Assembly (NCBI GenBank): GCA_019428955.1
Contig: JAHYJF010000179.1
Coordinates: forward strand, 1-7,443
Direction: 5' to 3'
DNA length: 7,443 nt
DNA from: Burkholderiaceae bacterium
Lineage (GTDB): Bacteria > Pseudomonadota > Gammaproteobacteria > Burkholderiales > Burkholderiaceae_E
In this document: in pieces, positions 1-5,943 of the stretch
Layout: every line of letters starts with the position of its first letter
How positions within the stretch are numbered: position 1 is the first letter of the stretch
Notes under the pieces: generated by a model
What the model was told of the DNA's origin: nothing
The model's input: only the letters and a program-made list of their open reading frames with translations
Databases searched by the model: none
Translations under genes and position numbers: made by a program

Positions 1-523
1 TGCGGTGGTGCAGTACCGCGTCAAGCAGGCCGACGCCGGGTTGCGGCGCGAGCAGGCGCGAGCGTTGAACGCTTTGTGCGCTGAATTCGGCGTGCCGCTG
101 ATCATCAACGATGACTGGCGGCTGGCGCTGGAGGTGGGCGCCGCTGGTGTGCACATCGGCGCCGATGACGGTGATCCCGCGGCGGTACGGGCGGCCATCG
201 GGCCTGGCAAGATCCTGGGGGTATCGTGCTACAACCGCCTCGAGCTGGCCGAAGGCGTAGACGGGGTGGCGGACTACGTGGCGTTCGGGAGTGTGTTTTC
301 GTCGGCGACGAAACCGGCGGCGGTGCGTGCCGAGCTCGGGCTGTTTCGCGAGGGACGGAGACGCGGCTGGCGGACGGTGGCGATCGGGGGGATCGATACG
401 AGTAACGCACGCGCGGTGATTGAGGCCGGGGCTGATGCGGTGGCGATTATTACCGCGGTGTTCGACTCCGAGGATGTGGAAGCGGCGGCGCGCGAGATAT
501 CGGGCCTCGTCCGCGCTGGGTGA
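1..523 (+). CDS. thiE: Thiamine phosphate synthase, 3' part (cut by left edge)
   Basis: Cytoplasmic enzyme that joins HMP pyrophosphate to thiazole phosphate to make thiamine phosphate. About 173 residues are visible. Full ThiE is near 210, so some 30-40 N-terminal residues lie outside the window; the frame is open to base 2, and the GTG codons at 5 and 8 are internal. Numbering from the GTG at 5, the TIM-barrel signatures are QYRVK (3-7, pyrophosphate site), INDD (34-37, metal and substrate region), GVHIG (48-52), GVSCYN (72-77), the YVAFGSVFSSATKP loop (91-104) and the phosphate-binding AIGGID (126-131) followed by GADAVAIITAVF. The second acidic residue in INDD and Ser-Cys-Tyr in place of the common Ser-Thr-His are seen or expected in betaproteobacterial relatives, as I recall them. 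The gene is convergent with the pilin gene. The family assignment is firm. Confidence 0.93.
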   Translation, partial: AVVQYRVKQADAGLRREQARALNALCAEFGVPLIINDDWRLALEVGAAGVHIGADDGDPAAVRAAIGPGKILGVSCYNRLELAEGVDGVADYVAFGSVFSSATKPAAVRAELGLFREGRRRGWRTVAIGGIDTSNARAVIEAGADAVAIITAVFDSEDVEAAAREISGLVRAG

Positions 524-558
524 TCGGCGCCCAGTTCGTACTGTGCGAGGCCGATTTT
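523..558 (+). terminator. Candidate intrinsic terminator of thiE
   Basis: Directly after the thiE stop codon an imperfect hairpin can form: ATCGG (523-527) pairs with CCGAT (551-555), CGC (528-530) with GCG (545-547), and CAG (532-534) with CTG (541-543) around a TTCGTA loop. There is one C/T mismatch and a 3-nt bulge. A TTTT run (555-558) follows. The position and T run suit a terminator; the broken stem lowers confidence. Confidence 0.42.
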
Positions 559-581
559 GATTAGGGCAGCGGTACGCGACC

Positions 582-615
582 ACAAAGAAGAACGCGACCT
601 GAAGGCCGCGTTCTT
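582..615 (-). terminator. Rho-independent terminator of the pilin gene
   Basis: A perfect 9-bp inverted repeat, AAGAACGCG (588-596) and CGCGTTCTT (607-615), encloses a 10-nt loop that can add two more G-C pairs. Read on the minus strand it lies 16 nt past the pilin stop, and the stem runs into TTCTTCTTTG, a T-rich tail. The tail is poorer on the plus strand, so its main role is probably to end the pilin transcript, although it could act in both directions between these convergent genes. Confidence 0.68.
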
Positions 616-631
616 GACTACGAGTTAAGGA

Positions 632-1069
632 TTAACGGCATTCGGAGGGAACGTATTTGGCTTCGGAACCAACACAGGTCCAAGTGAGCGCGGTCGAGGG
701 AATGGTCTCGGGAGTCAATGCCGGGGCCGGGGTGAGGGTGAGAGTAACCTCCCCCGCCTTGGGAGTCGTCACCATGGTGATGACGCCAGTATTTGCGTCA
801 ACAAGAACGCTCTCCGTATTATTCGTCGGGTTCGGCGGCGTCCAGCCGGCGGAGAAATCTGCGGCGCCGTTCATCGCGTTCTCTGAAACGGTCGTCTTGG
901 CTGCCGAGGCCAGTGCCAATGCTTCAGTTACCCGCGCCCGGACCGTGTAGTCCTGATAAGCCGGAATCGCTACCGCGGCGAGGATGCCGATGATCGCCAC
1001 GACGATCATCAGTTCGATCAACGTGAAGCCCTTTTGTACCTGCTTGCCCATCTTGCCAAATTTGCTCAT
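632..1069 (-). CDS. pilA: Type IV pilin major subunit (prepilin)
   Basis: Structural subunit of a type IVa pilus, inserted in the inner membrane, cut by prepilin peptidase PilD and assembled into the fibre. The product has 145 residues, the normal size. It has a basic 14-residue leader ending in Gly, cleavage between G14 and F15 (KG/FTLIELM), Glu at mature position 5 (E19), a hydrophobic helix (15-37) with Pro at mature position 22 (P36), then a Thr/Asn-rich globular domain and a C-terminal disulfide pair (C132, C144) ending in SECR. The ATG at 1069 is chosen because a GGAG ribosome site (1077-1080) lies 7 nt upstream; M7 is a poorer alternative. The frame is open farther upstream, but that part lies before the start and overlaps the promoter. 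It is a single-gene unit with its own sigma-54-type promoter and terminator. The pilus assembly genes are not in the window. Confidence 0.95.
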   Translation of the reverse strand: MSKFGKMGKQVQKGFTLIELMIVVAIIGILAAVAIPAYQDYTVRARVTEALALASAAKTTVSENAMNGAADFSAGWTPPNPTNNTESVLVDANTGVITMVTTPKAGEVTLTLTPAPALTPETIPSTALTWTCVGSEAKYVPSECR

Positions 1070-1102
1070 TTCCAATCTCCAGAAGGTTGATGTTGAAACC
1101 GG

Positions 1103-1118
1103 GAAGCGAAAAAGCTTC
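1103..1118 (-). other. Small hairpin in the predicted pilA leader RNA
   Basis: GAAGC (1103-1107) and GCTTC (1114-1118) form a perfect 5-bp stem around a 6-nt loop that reads TTTTTC on the minus strand. It would lie within about 5 nt of the predicted 5' end of the pilA transcript and over 30 nt before the start codon. A stabilising 5' hairpin is possible; a stem this short could also be chance. Confidence 0.3.
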
Positions 1119-1133
1119 ACTCGGGTCATATAA

Positions 1134-1149
1134 AGCAGCACCCGTGCCA
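1134..1149 (-). promoter_or_regulatory. Sigma-54 (RpoN) promoter of pilA
   Basis: On the minus strand the bases read TGGCACGGGTGCTGCT. Against the sigma-54 consensus TGGCACG-N4-TTGCW only one base differs (C for the first T of TTGC), and the GG and GC doublets have the required spacing. Placing C1135 at -12 puts the start of transcription near 1123 and gives a leader of about 54 nt before the pilin ATG. pilA is a classic RpoN target activated by the PilS/PilR two-component system in Pseudomonas and relatives, so the match and the context support each other. Confidence 0.82.
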
Positions 1150-1195
1150 GCTGGCGCCAGGAAATCGCGAGGAGCGACGAACGGCGGAATTTGCG

Positions 1196-1218
1196 GTGAC
1201 AGGCGTGACATCGGTCAC
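1196..1218. promoter_or_regulatory. Proximal GTGAC/GTCAC box cluster upstream of pilA
   Basis: Three copies of one pentamer lie within 23 bp: GTGACA at 1196-1201, GTGACA at 1205-1210 and GTCAC at 1214-1218. The last two form an inverted repeat with a 4-nt spacer. On the pilA strand this reads as two TGTCAC boxes 9 bp apart. Relative to the predicted start of transcription (about 1123) the cluster lies near -73 to -95, a usual place for the enhancer site of a sigma-54 activator. PilR is the obvious candidate, but no binding is shown here. Confidence 0.5.
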
Positions 1219-1267
1219 GCTTTTGGGCGGTATCGACCGTCTGTCGGGATGGTCCCGGGAGGCGTCG

Positions 1268-1320
1268 ATTTGGCCGGGGCGCTGGGGAAACAAGGGAGCC
1301 GGTCGGGATCACGGCCAAAT
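1268..1320. repeat. Perfect 9-bp inverted repeat with a 35-nt spacer
   Basis: ATTTGGCCG (1268-1276) and CGGCCAAAT (1312-1320) are exact reverse complements. The right arm directly touches the GTGACG array that starts at 1321. No protein reads through it convincingly. It could be a wide-spaced protein site, a looped RNA in read-through from the phosphodiesterase gene, or chance. Confidence 0.4.
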
Positions 1321-1364
1321 GTGACGGTTCTCGTCACCCGGGGTGACGAATCGCGTCACCCGCG
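1321..1364. repeat. Tandem 22-bp repeat of alternating GTGACG/CGTCAC half-sites
   Basis: Four 6-bp half-sites alternate in orientation: GTGACG 1321, CGTCAC 1332, GTGACG 1343, CGTCAC 1354. Each begins exactly 11 bp after the one before. Seen another way it is a 22-bp unit repeated twice (1321-1342 and 1343-1364) with 18 of 22 bases identical. The centre (1332-1348) is a palindrome with 8-bp arms around a single G. It lies about -198 to -241 from the predicted pilA start and begins 3 nt past the phosphodiesterase stop. It may be an operator or enhancer for pilA, or a structured 3' end for the upstream mRNA; no T run follows, which argues against a standard terminator. Confidence 0.6.
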
Positions 1365-1367
1365 CGC

Positions 1368-2132
1368 TCACATCTCGAGCACTTCGCCCTGCACCAGCAC
1401 CCGCGGGCTGTGGTGGCCGGCCCAGGCGCCGACCTCGGAGGCAATCAGCTCGCGGTCCGAGGGCTTGAGGTGGGTGATCAGCACCTCGGGCTCGCGTTGC
1501 AGCTTGGCGAGTTCCTCGCCCAGCTGGATCGGGAAGAGGTGCTTGGCGGCGAGGGCCAGGTCGCGCTCGCGGTTGGCAAACGCCGTCTCGACGATCAGGT
1601 AGCGCAGGTTGTCCATGCCGTTGACCGCCCGCCAGAAGTCGTCGTTGGGGCCGGTGTCGCCCGAGAACACCAGCGCGGCCTCATCGGTGAAGACCTGGAA
1701 GGCCAGCGCCGGCACGGTGTGGCTCGCAGCCAGGCTGCGCACGCTGCGTCCGGCAATCTCGACCACCGAGTCGATCGCCAGCGGCGCAAACTCCATCCAC
1801 GGCCGCTCGTAGTGGGGGATTTCGGTGAAGTCGGGCCAGATCACCCAATTGAAGATATGGGTGCGCAGCGCCGCGATCGTTTCGGGCAGGGCATGAACCA
1901 CCACCGGGCGCTGGCGCAGCGATCCGACCGAATCGACCAGCAGCGGCAGCGCCGCGATGTGGTCGAGATGCGAATGGGTCAGGAAGACGTGGTCGATCTC
2001 GGCGAGCTCGGCGACCGTCAGGTCGTAGACCCCGGTGCCGGCGTCGAGCAGGATGTCGGAGTCGACCAGGAACGAAGTGGTTCGCATGCCGCTACCGACG
2101 CCGCCGCTGCAGCCGAGCACGCGAACTTTCAT
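1368..2132 (-). CDS. Metallo-beta-lactamase-fold cyclic-nucleotide phosphodiesterase (putative)
   Basis: Predicted soluble metal-dependent hydrolase of 254 residues, similar to proteins annotated as 3',5'-cyclic-nucleotide phosphodiesterase, which would open cAMP or cGMP to the 5'-monophosphate. The fold is shown by the N-terminal VLGCSGG (5-11), the metal motif THSHLDH (52-58; H53, H55, D57, H58), and further likely ligands H138 (ASHTVP), D159 (SGDTGP) and H221 (ITHLKP). All core ligands are present, so it should be active. The ATG at 2132 matches the family N-terminus and overlaps the cyclase stop as ATGA. There is no good ribosome site in front, which points to translational coupling. The cyclase neighbour supports a cyclic-nucleotide substrate. 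Other enzymes of this fold, such as RNase Z-like or phosphonate hydrolases, cannot be excluded by sequence alone. Confidence 0.85.
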   Translation of the reverse strand: MKVRVLGCSGGVGSGMRTTSFLVDSDILLDAGTGVYDLTVAELAEIDHVFLTHSHLDHIAALPLLVDSVGSLRQRPVVVHALPETIAALRTHIFNWVIWPDFTEIPHYERPWMEFAPLAIDSVVEIAGRSVRSLAASHTVPALAFQVFTDEAALVFSGDTGPNDDFWRAVNGMDNLRYLIVETAFANRERDLALAAKHLFPIQLGEELAKLQREPEVLITHLKPSDRELIASEVGAWAGHHSPRVLVQGEVLEM

Positions 2133-4156
2133 CGGCCCGCTATCGAAGTCTTGCGCACCGCTTCGGGAACCCCGACGACCCCGTCGGGAGCGATCTTGAG
2201 CACCCCCGGCACGCCGTCGGCCGGCGCGGGAACATAAACGGCGACGCGCTCGATGCGTCCCGCGACTGTCACCCGCTCGAGTTGGCTGCACTGCATCTGG
2301 CGGCAGAGCCGCGCCGTGGCTTCGCCCAGAATCACCGGCACCTCGAAGCGCTTGGTCAGGCCCTCGAGGCGGGCGGCCAGGTTGACTACGTCGCCGATCA
2401 CCGTATAGGCACGGCGCAACTTGGAGCCCATCTCGCCGACCCGCACGACGCCCGAATTCAGTCCGATGCCGACGGCGAGCGGCGGCAGGCCGCGCTCAAC
2501 GAAGCGGCGCGAGAGCAGCTGGGCCTCGATCTGCATCGCCAGGGCGGCCTCGACGGCGTGGTCGGCGTGGGCCGGGTCCTCGAGCGGAGCGCCCCAGAAG
2601 GCCATCACCGCGTCGCCGATGTACTTGTCGAGCGTGCCGCGGTGGGCGTGGATCACCTCGGTCATCGCGGTCAGGAATTCGTTGAGGTATTCGCGCAACT
2701 GCTCGGGCTGCATTTTCTCGGCCATCGCGGTGAAGCCGCGGATGTCGGCAAAGAGCACCGTCACTTCCCGATCGGCACTGGCGTCGGCACGATGGCTGAG
2801 CGGATCGAGCGCCATTTGCTTGACCAGCTCGGGGGCCACGTATTCGCCAAACAGCGCCACCACCGCGCGTCGGGCGCGGCCCTCGCTGAGATAGCCGGCG
2901 GCGAGATTGAACAGCGTCAATACCAGCACCATCGCCAGGCCGGCGGCGAGCGGTAACACCAGGGCGAAATTGCTTAACGCCAAGGTGTTCCAGGCCACCA
3001 AGGAGCCCATCCCGATGCCCCCGACCAGCAGGACCCCCAGCGGACCGATCAGCGGCGAACTTGCGGCCAGCGCCAGGCCGACCAGGCCCATCGAGGCGGC
3101 GGCCAGCAGGCCGGCGTCGGCGGGACGCTGGCTGATGGTGCCATCGAGCGCCCCGGAAATCAGTTGCGCGTGGATCTGCACGCCCGGGAAGGTCGCCCCC
3201 ACCGGCGTTGCCCGCAGGTCGGTCAGTCCCGGAGCGGTAGTACCGACCAGGACGATGCGGCCCTCGAACCACTTGCGGTCAGCCCGGCCGGCGAGAACGT
3301 CGCTCGCCGAGACGTAGCGAAACGGTCGCGCGCTGCCGGCAAATGGCACCAGCGCGGTCATCCCCTCGGAAATCGGCAATGACGCCTTGCCCCGCGCACC
3401 GCGCAAGTAGATGGCCTGCTCGGACAATACCAGCGCGGCACCGCCGAGGTAATCACGCAGCAATCCGAGCGCCAATGAGGAATAGAGCTGGTCGCCGTAG
3501 GCGGCCACGACCGGCAGGGCCCGCACCACGCCGTCCGGGTCGACCAGCGGATTGAGGAATCCGCCGCCGGCGGCGGCATCCTGCAAGACGGCCAGATTGG
3601 CGCCATAGCCATCCCAGGACGTAACCCGCTGCCCGGGAGGCAGCGCGTGCGCCGGCAGGACGGGGGCGGGCAACACCCCGACCCCCAGGCCCTTTGATTC
3701 ATTGCCGAAGTAGTACCCGAGGTGAACCCGATGCCCCGAGAGTGCGGCTGCAAAGGCGTCGTCGTTGCCGGTTTCGCGCGAGGGCTCGGCGAAAACCACG
3801 TCGAAACCGACCACTGTCGCGCGGCCGTCATCGGTAAGGCGCCGGGCGAGATCAGCCAGCGTCTTGCGCGGCCACGGCCAGCGGCCCTGTTCAGCAAGGC
3901 TGCGCTCGTCGATATCGACGATCACGATCCGGTCATCGGCGACGGTATCGCGCATCCTCAGCCTGGCATCGTAGGTCCAGCGGTCGATGGCACCAAACCA
4001 GCCCGACCCGGGCGCCCCCACCTGCCAGACGCAGAAACCCATGACGATCGCCGCCCCGGCCGCAAAGCGGCTCAGTCGCGAGCGCGCGAGCGGACTCAAC
4101 GCGCCTCTGCCAGGAGGCGTACGCCGCCCTGCCGCATTTGGGGGTTTGGCTGACAT
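2129..4156 (-). CDS. CHASE2-domain class III adenylate/guanylate cyclase
   Basis: Membrane enzyme of 675 residues that would make a cyclic nucleotide, probably cAMP, in response to a signal outside the cytoplasm. In order: membrane segment (about 31-48); extracytoplasmic CHASE2 sensor (about 55-340) opening with DRWTYDARLRMR and closing with the GRIVLVGTTAPGLTDLRATP stretch; three more membrane helices (about 349-367, 369-390, 396-420); and a cytoplasmic cyclase domain (about 465-635). The catalytic set is complete: metal Asp D471 (FADIRGF) and D515 (KYIGD), and the transition-state pair N592 and R596 (VVNLAAR). The base-selecting pair is K511 and T585 (AYTVIGD), the Lys/Thr form known from bacterial adenylate cyclases. 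ATG 4156 is preferred; a TTG two codons upstream is possible, and neither has a clear ribosome site. It is the first gene of a two-gene unit with the phosphodiesterase. Confidence 0.92.
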   Translation of the reverse strand: MSAKPPNAAGRRTPPGRGALSPLARSRLSRFAAGAAIVMGFCVWQVGAPGSGWFGAIDRWTYDARLRMRDTVADDRIVIVDIDERSLAEQGRWPWPRKTLADLARRLTDDGRATVVGFDVVFAEPSRETGNDDAFAAALSGHRVHLGYYFGNESKGLGVGVLPAPVLPAHALPPGQRVTSWDGYGANLAVLQDAAAGGGFLNPLVDPDGVVRALPVVAAYGDQLYSSLALGLLRDYLGGAALVLSEQAIYLRGARGKASLPISEGMTALVPFAGSARPFRYVSASDVLAGRADRKWFEGRIVLVGTTAPGLTDLRATPVGATFPGVQIHAQLISGALDGTISQRPADAGLLAAASMGLVGLALAASSPLIGPLGVLLVGGIGMGSLVAWNTLALSNFALVLPLAAGLAMVLVLTLFNLAAGYLSEGRARRAVVALFGEYVAPELVKQMALDPLSHRADASADREVTVLFADIRGFTAMAEKMQPEQLREYLNEFLTAMTEVIHAHRGTLDKYIGDAVMAFWGAPLEDPAHADHAVEAALAMQIEAQLLSRRFVERGLPPLAVGIGLNSGVVRVGEMGSKLRRAYTVIGDVVNLAARLEGLTKRFEVPVILGEATARLCRQMQCSQLERVTVAGRIERVAVYVPAPADGVPGVLKIAPDGVVGVPEAVRKTSIAGR

Positions 4157-4278
4157 GGGCAAATCGTACAGGGGGGGGTGGAAGAACTCTAAGGAACTAT
4201 TTCATGAATGGGGCCAGCGCGCCGCCAGACGGAAGCGCGCGAGCGCGACGGCCGGCCTGGCGGCCAGCTAACAAAGGG
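4157..4278. other. Gap between the TerC gene and the cyclase gene
   Basis: This 122-bp gap is the presumed promoter region of the cyclase-phosphodiesterase pair. It holds a run of eight G (4171-4178; C8 on the coding strand), an 8-bp palindrome TTCATGAA (4201-4208) and a GC-rich stretch after the terC stop with several short self-complementary pieces such as GGCCGGCC-like blocks. I see no convincing -35/-10 or sigma-54 promoter and no T-tailed terminator. Confidence 0.5.
4171..4178 (-). repeat. Homopolymer G8/C8 tract just upstream of the cyclase start
   Basis: Eight consecutive G on the plus strand (C8 on the coding strand) end 15 nt before the cyclase ATG, so the run falls in the leader RNA or promoter. 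Runs of this length can change length by slippage and, in some bacteria, switch neighbouring genes on and off. It is outside the reading frame, so any effect would be on transcription or translation efficiency. Confidence 0.55.
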
Positions 4279-4986
4279 TCACCGAGTGCCCGCGGGGGCA
4301 GCCCGGGCGATCCGCACCTTGGCTGCGGCAACAACGATCAGGGCCCCGACCAGCGCCGCCCCATACTGCACGAGCCAGCCGGGCTGGCCCAGGGTGCGCA
4401 CCACCCAGACGTCGGTCACCATCATGTGGCCGGCGATCCAACCCAGCAGCGCCCCGCCGCCCCAGACCACGATCGGGAAGCGTTCGATCAGGCCGATCAC
4501 GAGCTGGCTGCCCCAGACGATGATCGGAATGCTCACCAGCAAGCCAAAGATCACCAGGCCCATCTGGTGCTCGGGATCGGCCTGCTGGGCCGCCCCGGCG
4601 ATCGCGATCACGTTGTCGACGCTCATCACCAGGTCGGCGACGATGACGGTGCGCACCGCGGCCATCAGCGTGGCTCCGGCCACGAGATCGTGGTGACCGT
4701 CTTGCTGCTCGGGCAACAACAGCTTGATGGCGATCCAGAACAACAGGGCGCCCCCGACGATCTTGAGGAACGGGATCTGCAGCATCGCCACTGCGAACAC
4801 GATCAGGATTACCCGCAGGACGATGGCACCGGCGGTTCCAAACACGATGCCCTTCATCCGCTGCTTCTTGGGCAAGTTGCGGCACGCCAGCGCGATCACC
4901 ACCGCATTGTCGCCGCCCAGCAGGAGGTCGATCATGATGATCTGGGCGACTGCCGCCCAGTTCATCGTTACCAGGAACTCAATCAA
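4279..4986 (-). CDS. TerC/YjbE-family integral membrane protein, putative metal exporter
   Basis: Inner-membrane protein of 235 residues in the TerC family (YjbE branch). Some family members export manganese; the substrate here is not known. The two signature intramembrane Asp motifs are present, LLLGGDNAVVIALA (21-34, D26) and SVDNVIAIAGAA (122-133, D124), symmetric as expected for an inverted-repeat fold. About seven hydrophobic helices fall near 11-33, 47-68, 72-90, 104-132, 143-165, 172-190 and 207-222, and the protein ends in a short basic tail. The start is taken as TTG 4986 because GAGG lies 6 nt upstream and the MIEFL N-terminus fits relatives; the first ATG is at 4965 and has no good ribosome site. 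It follows sucD by 45 nt, so it is probably transcribed with sucCD. Confidence 0.9.
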   Translation of the reverse strand: MIEFLVTMNWAAVAQIIMIDLLLGGDNAVVIALACRNLPKKQRMKGIVFGTAGAIVLRVILIVFAVAMLQIPFLKIVGGALLFWIAIKLLLPEQQDGHHDLVAGATLMAAVRTVIVADLVMSVDNVIAIAGAAQQADPEHQMGLVIFGLLVSIPIIVWGSQLVIGLIERFPIVVWGGGALLGWIAGHMMVTDVWVVRTLGQPGWLVQYGAALVGALIVVAAAKVRIARAAPAGTR

Positions 4987-4992
4987 CTTCGG

Positions 4993-4996
4993 CCTC
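4993..4996 (-). promoter_or_regulatory. Ribosome site supporting a TTG start for the TerC gene
   Basis: GAGG on the minus strand lies 6 nt before TTG 4986, the ideal distance. The in-frame ATG at 4965 lacks such a site. The upstream ATG near 5005 is out of frame. This favours the non-standard TTG start. Confidence 0.6.
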
Positions 4997-5031
4997 GAGC
5001 ACCATCATCACGCAACCGCACCGCGGCCTGC

Positions 5032-5913
5032 TCAGAGCACGGTCTTGAGCAGCGAACCCATCTCCGAGGGATCGCGGGTGACCTTGATGCCGCAGGCATC
5101 CATCACGGCGAGCTTTTCCTGCGCCGTGCCCTTGCCGCCCGAGATGATCGCGCCGGCGTGACCCATGCGCTTGCCCGGGGGGGCAGTAACGCCGGCGATG
5201 AACCCGACCACGGGTTTCTTCATGTTGCCCTTGACCCAGTGCGCGGCTTCTTCCTCGTCGGTGCCGCCGATTTCGCCAATCATCACCACTGCGTCGGTTC
5301 CCGGGTCGTCGTTGAACAGGCGCAGCACATCGATGTGCTTGAGCCCGTTGACCGGATCGCCGCCGATGCCCACAGCGGACGACTGGCCCAGCCCGAGCGC
5401 CGTCACCTGGGCAACCGCCTCATAGGTCAGCGTGCCGGAGCGCGACACCACCCCGATGCGGCCCTTGCGGTGGATGTGACCGGGCATGATACCGATCTTG
5501 ATCTCTTCGGGCGTGATGAGCCCCGGGCAGTTGGGTCCGAGCAGCAGGGTCTTGCTGCCGGCCTTACGCATGCGGTCCCGGACCACGACCATGTCGCGCA
5601 CCGGGATGCCCTCGGTGATGCAGATCACCAGTTCGAGCTCGGCCTGGACAGCTTCCCAGATGGCCTCGGCGGCGCCCGCCGGCGGCACATAGATCACCGA
5701 GACGGTCGCGCCGGTGGCGGCGCGCGCGTCGCGCACGCTGGCGAAGATCGGGATGCCCTCGAAGTCCTCACCGGCCTTCTTGGGATGCACGCCGGCCACG
5801 AACGCCGCCTTGCCGTTGGCATATTCGCGGCACATCCGGGTGTGGTACTGGCCGGTCTTGCCGGTGATCCCCTGGGTGATCACCTTGGTATTCCTGTCGA
5901 TCAGGATGCTCAT
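5032..5913 (-). CDS. sucD: Succinyl-CoA synthetase (ADP-forming) alpha subunit
   Basis: Alpha subunit of the TCA-cycle enzyme that converts succinyl-CoA, ADP or GDP and phosphate to succinate, CoA and the nucleoside triphosphate. It binds CoA and carries the phosphohistidine. The product has 293 residues, the normal length. The N-terminal CoA-binding Rossmann domain has QGITGKTGQYHT (14-25) and CITEGIP (98-104). The flavodoxin-like ligase domain has GPNCPG (126-131), SRSGTLTYE (158-166) and the active-site loop GHAGAIISGGKG (251-262), where H252 is the phosphorylated residue. The start ATG 5913 lies 30 nt after the sucC stop, with only a weak GGGA ribosome site, so coupling to sucC translation is likely. 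Nothing is unusual in the catalytic set. Confidence 0.97.
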   Translation of the reverse strand: MSILIDRNTKVITQGITGKTGQYHTRMCREYANGKAAFVAGVHPKKAGEDFEGIPIFASVRDARAATGATVSVIYVPPAGAAEAIWEAVQAELELVICITEGIPVRDMVVVRDRMRKAGSKTLLLGPNCPGLITPEEIKIGIMPGHIHRKGRIGVVSRSGTLTYEAVAQVTALGLGQSSAVGIGGDPVNGLKHIDVLRLFNDDPGTDAVVMIGEIGGTDEEEAAHWVKGNMKKPVVGFIAGVTAPPGKRMGHAGAIISGGKGTAQEKLAVMDACGIKVTRDPSEMGSLLKTVL

Positions 5914-5943
5914 TGCTTAGGTTCCCGTTTTCGAATTCGCGAT

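Noticed and set aside
1070..1318. Upstream extension of the pilin frame to 1318 (228 residues)
   Set aside because: The extension lies across the sigma-54 promoter and lacks pilin homology; the prepilin leader and GGAG site fix the start at 1069.
1320..1337. CRP/Vfr-type site at TGTGA ... TCAC
   Set aside because: The spacer is 9 nt instead of the 6 nt needed, and the repeats follow a different 11-bp register.
1321..1359. CRISPR-like repeat array
   Set aside because: There are only two copies of a 22-bp palindromic unit without spacers, and no cas genes.
2133..2291. Upstream extension of the phosphodiesterase frame to 2291 (307 residues)
   Set aside because: The added part overlaps the cyclase C-terminus in another frame, is Arg/Gly-rich and does not belong to the hydrolase fold, which begins at MKVRVLG.
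1410..2956. Two plus-strand open frames (275 and 224 codons) opposite the phosphodiesterase and cyclase genes
   Set aside because: The same low-complexity His/Asp/Gly/Gln/Arg composition, no recognisable motif, and they mirror conserved catalytic regions of the real genes.
4200..4278. Terminator after terC or a standard promoter for the cyclase
   Set aside because: The GC-rich self-complementary pieces have no T run, and no pair of -35/-10 boxes has acceptable spacing.
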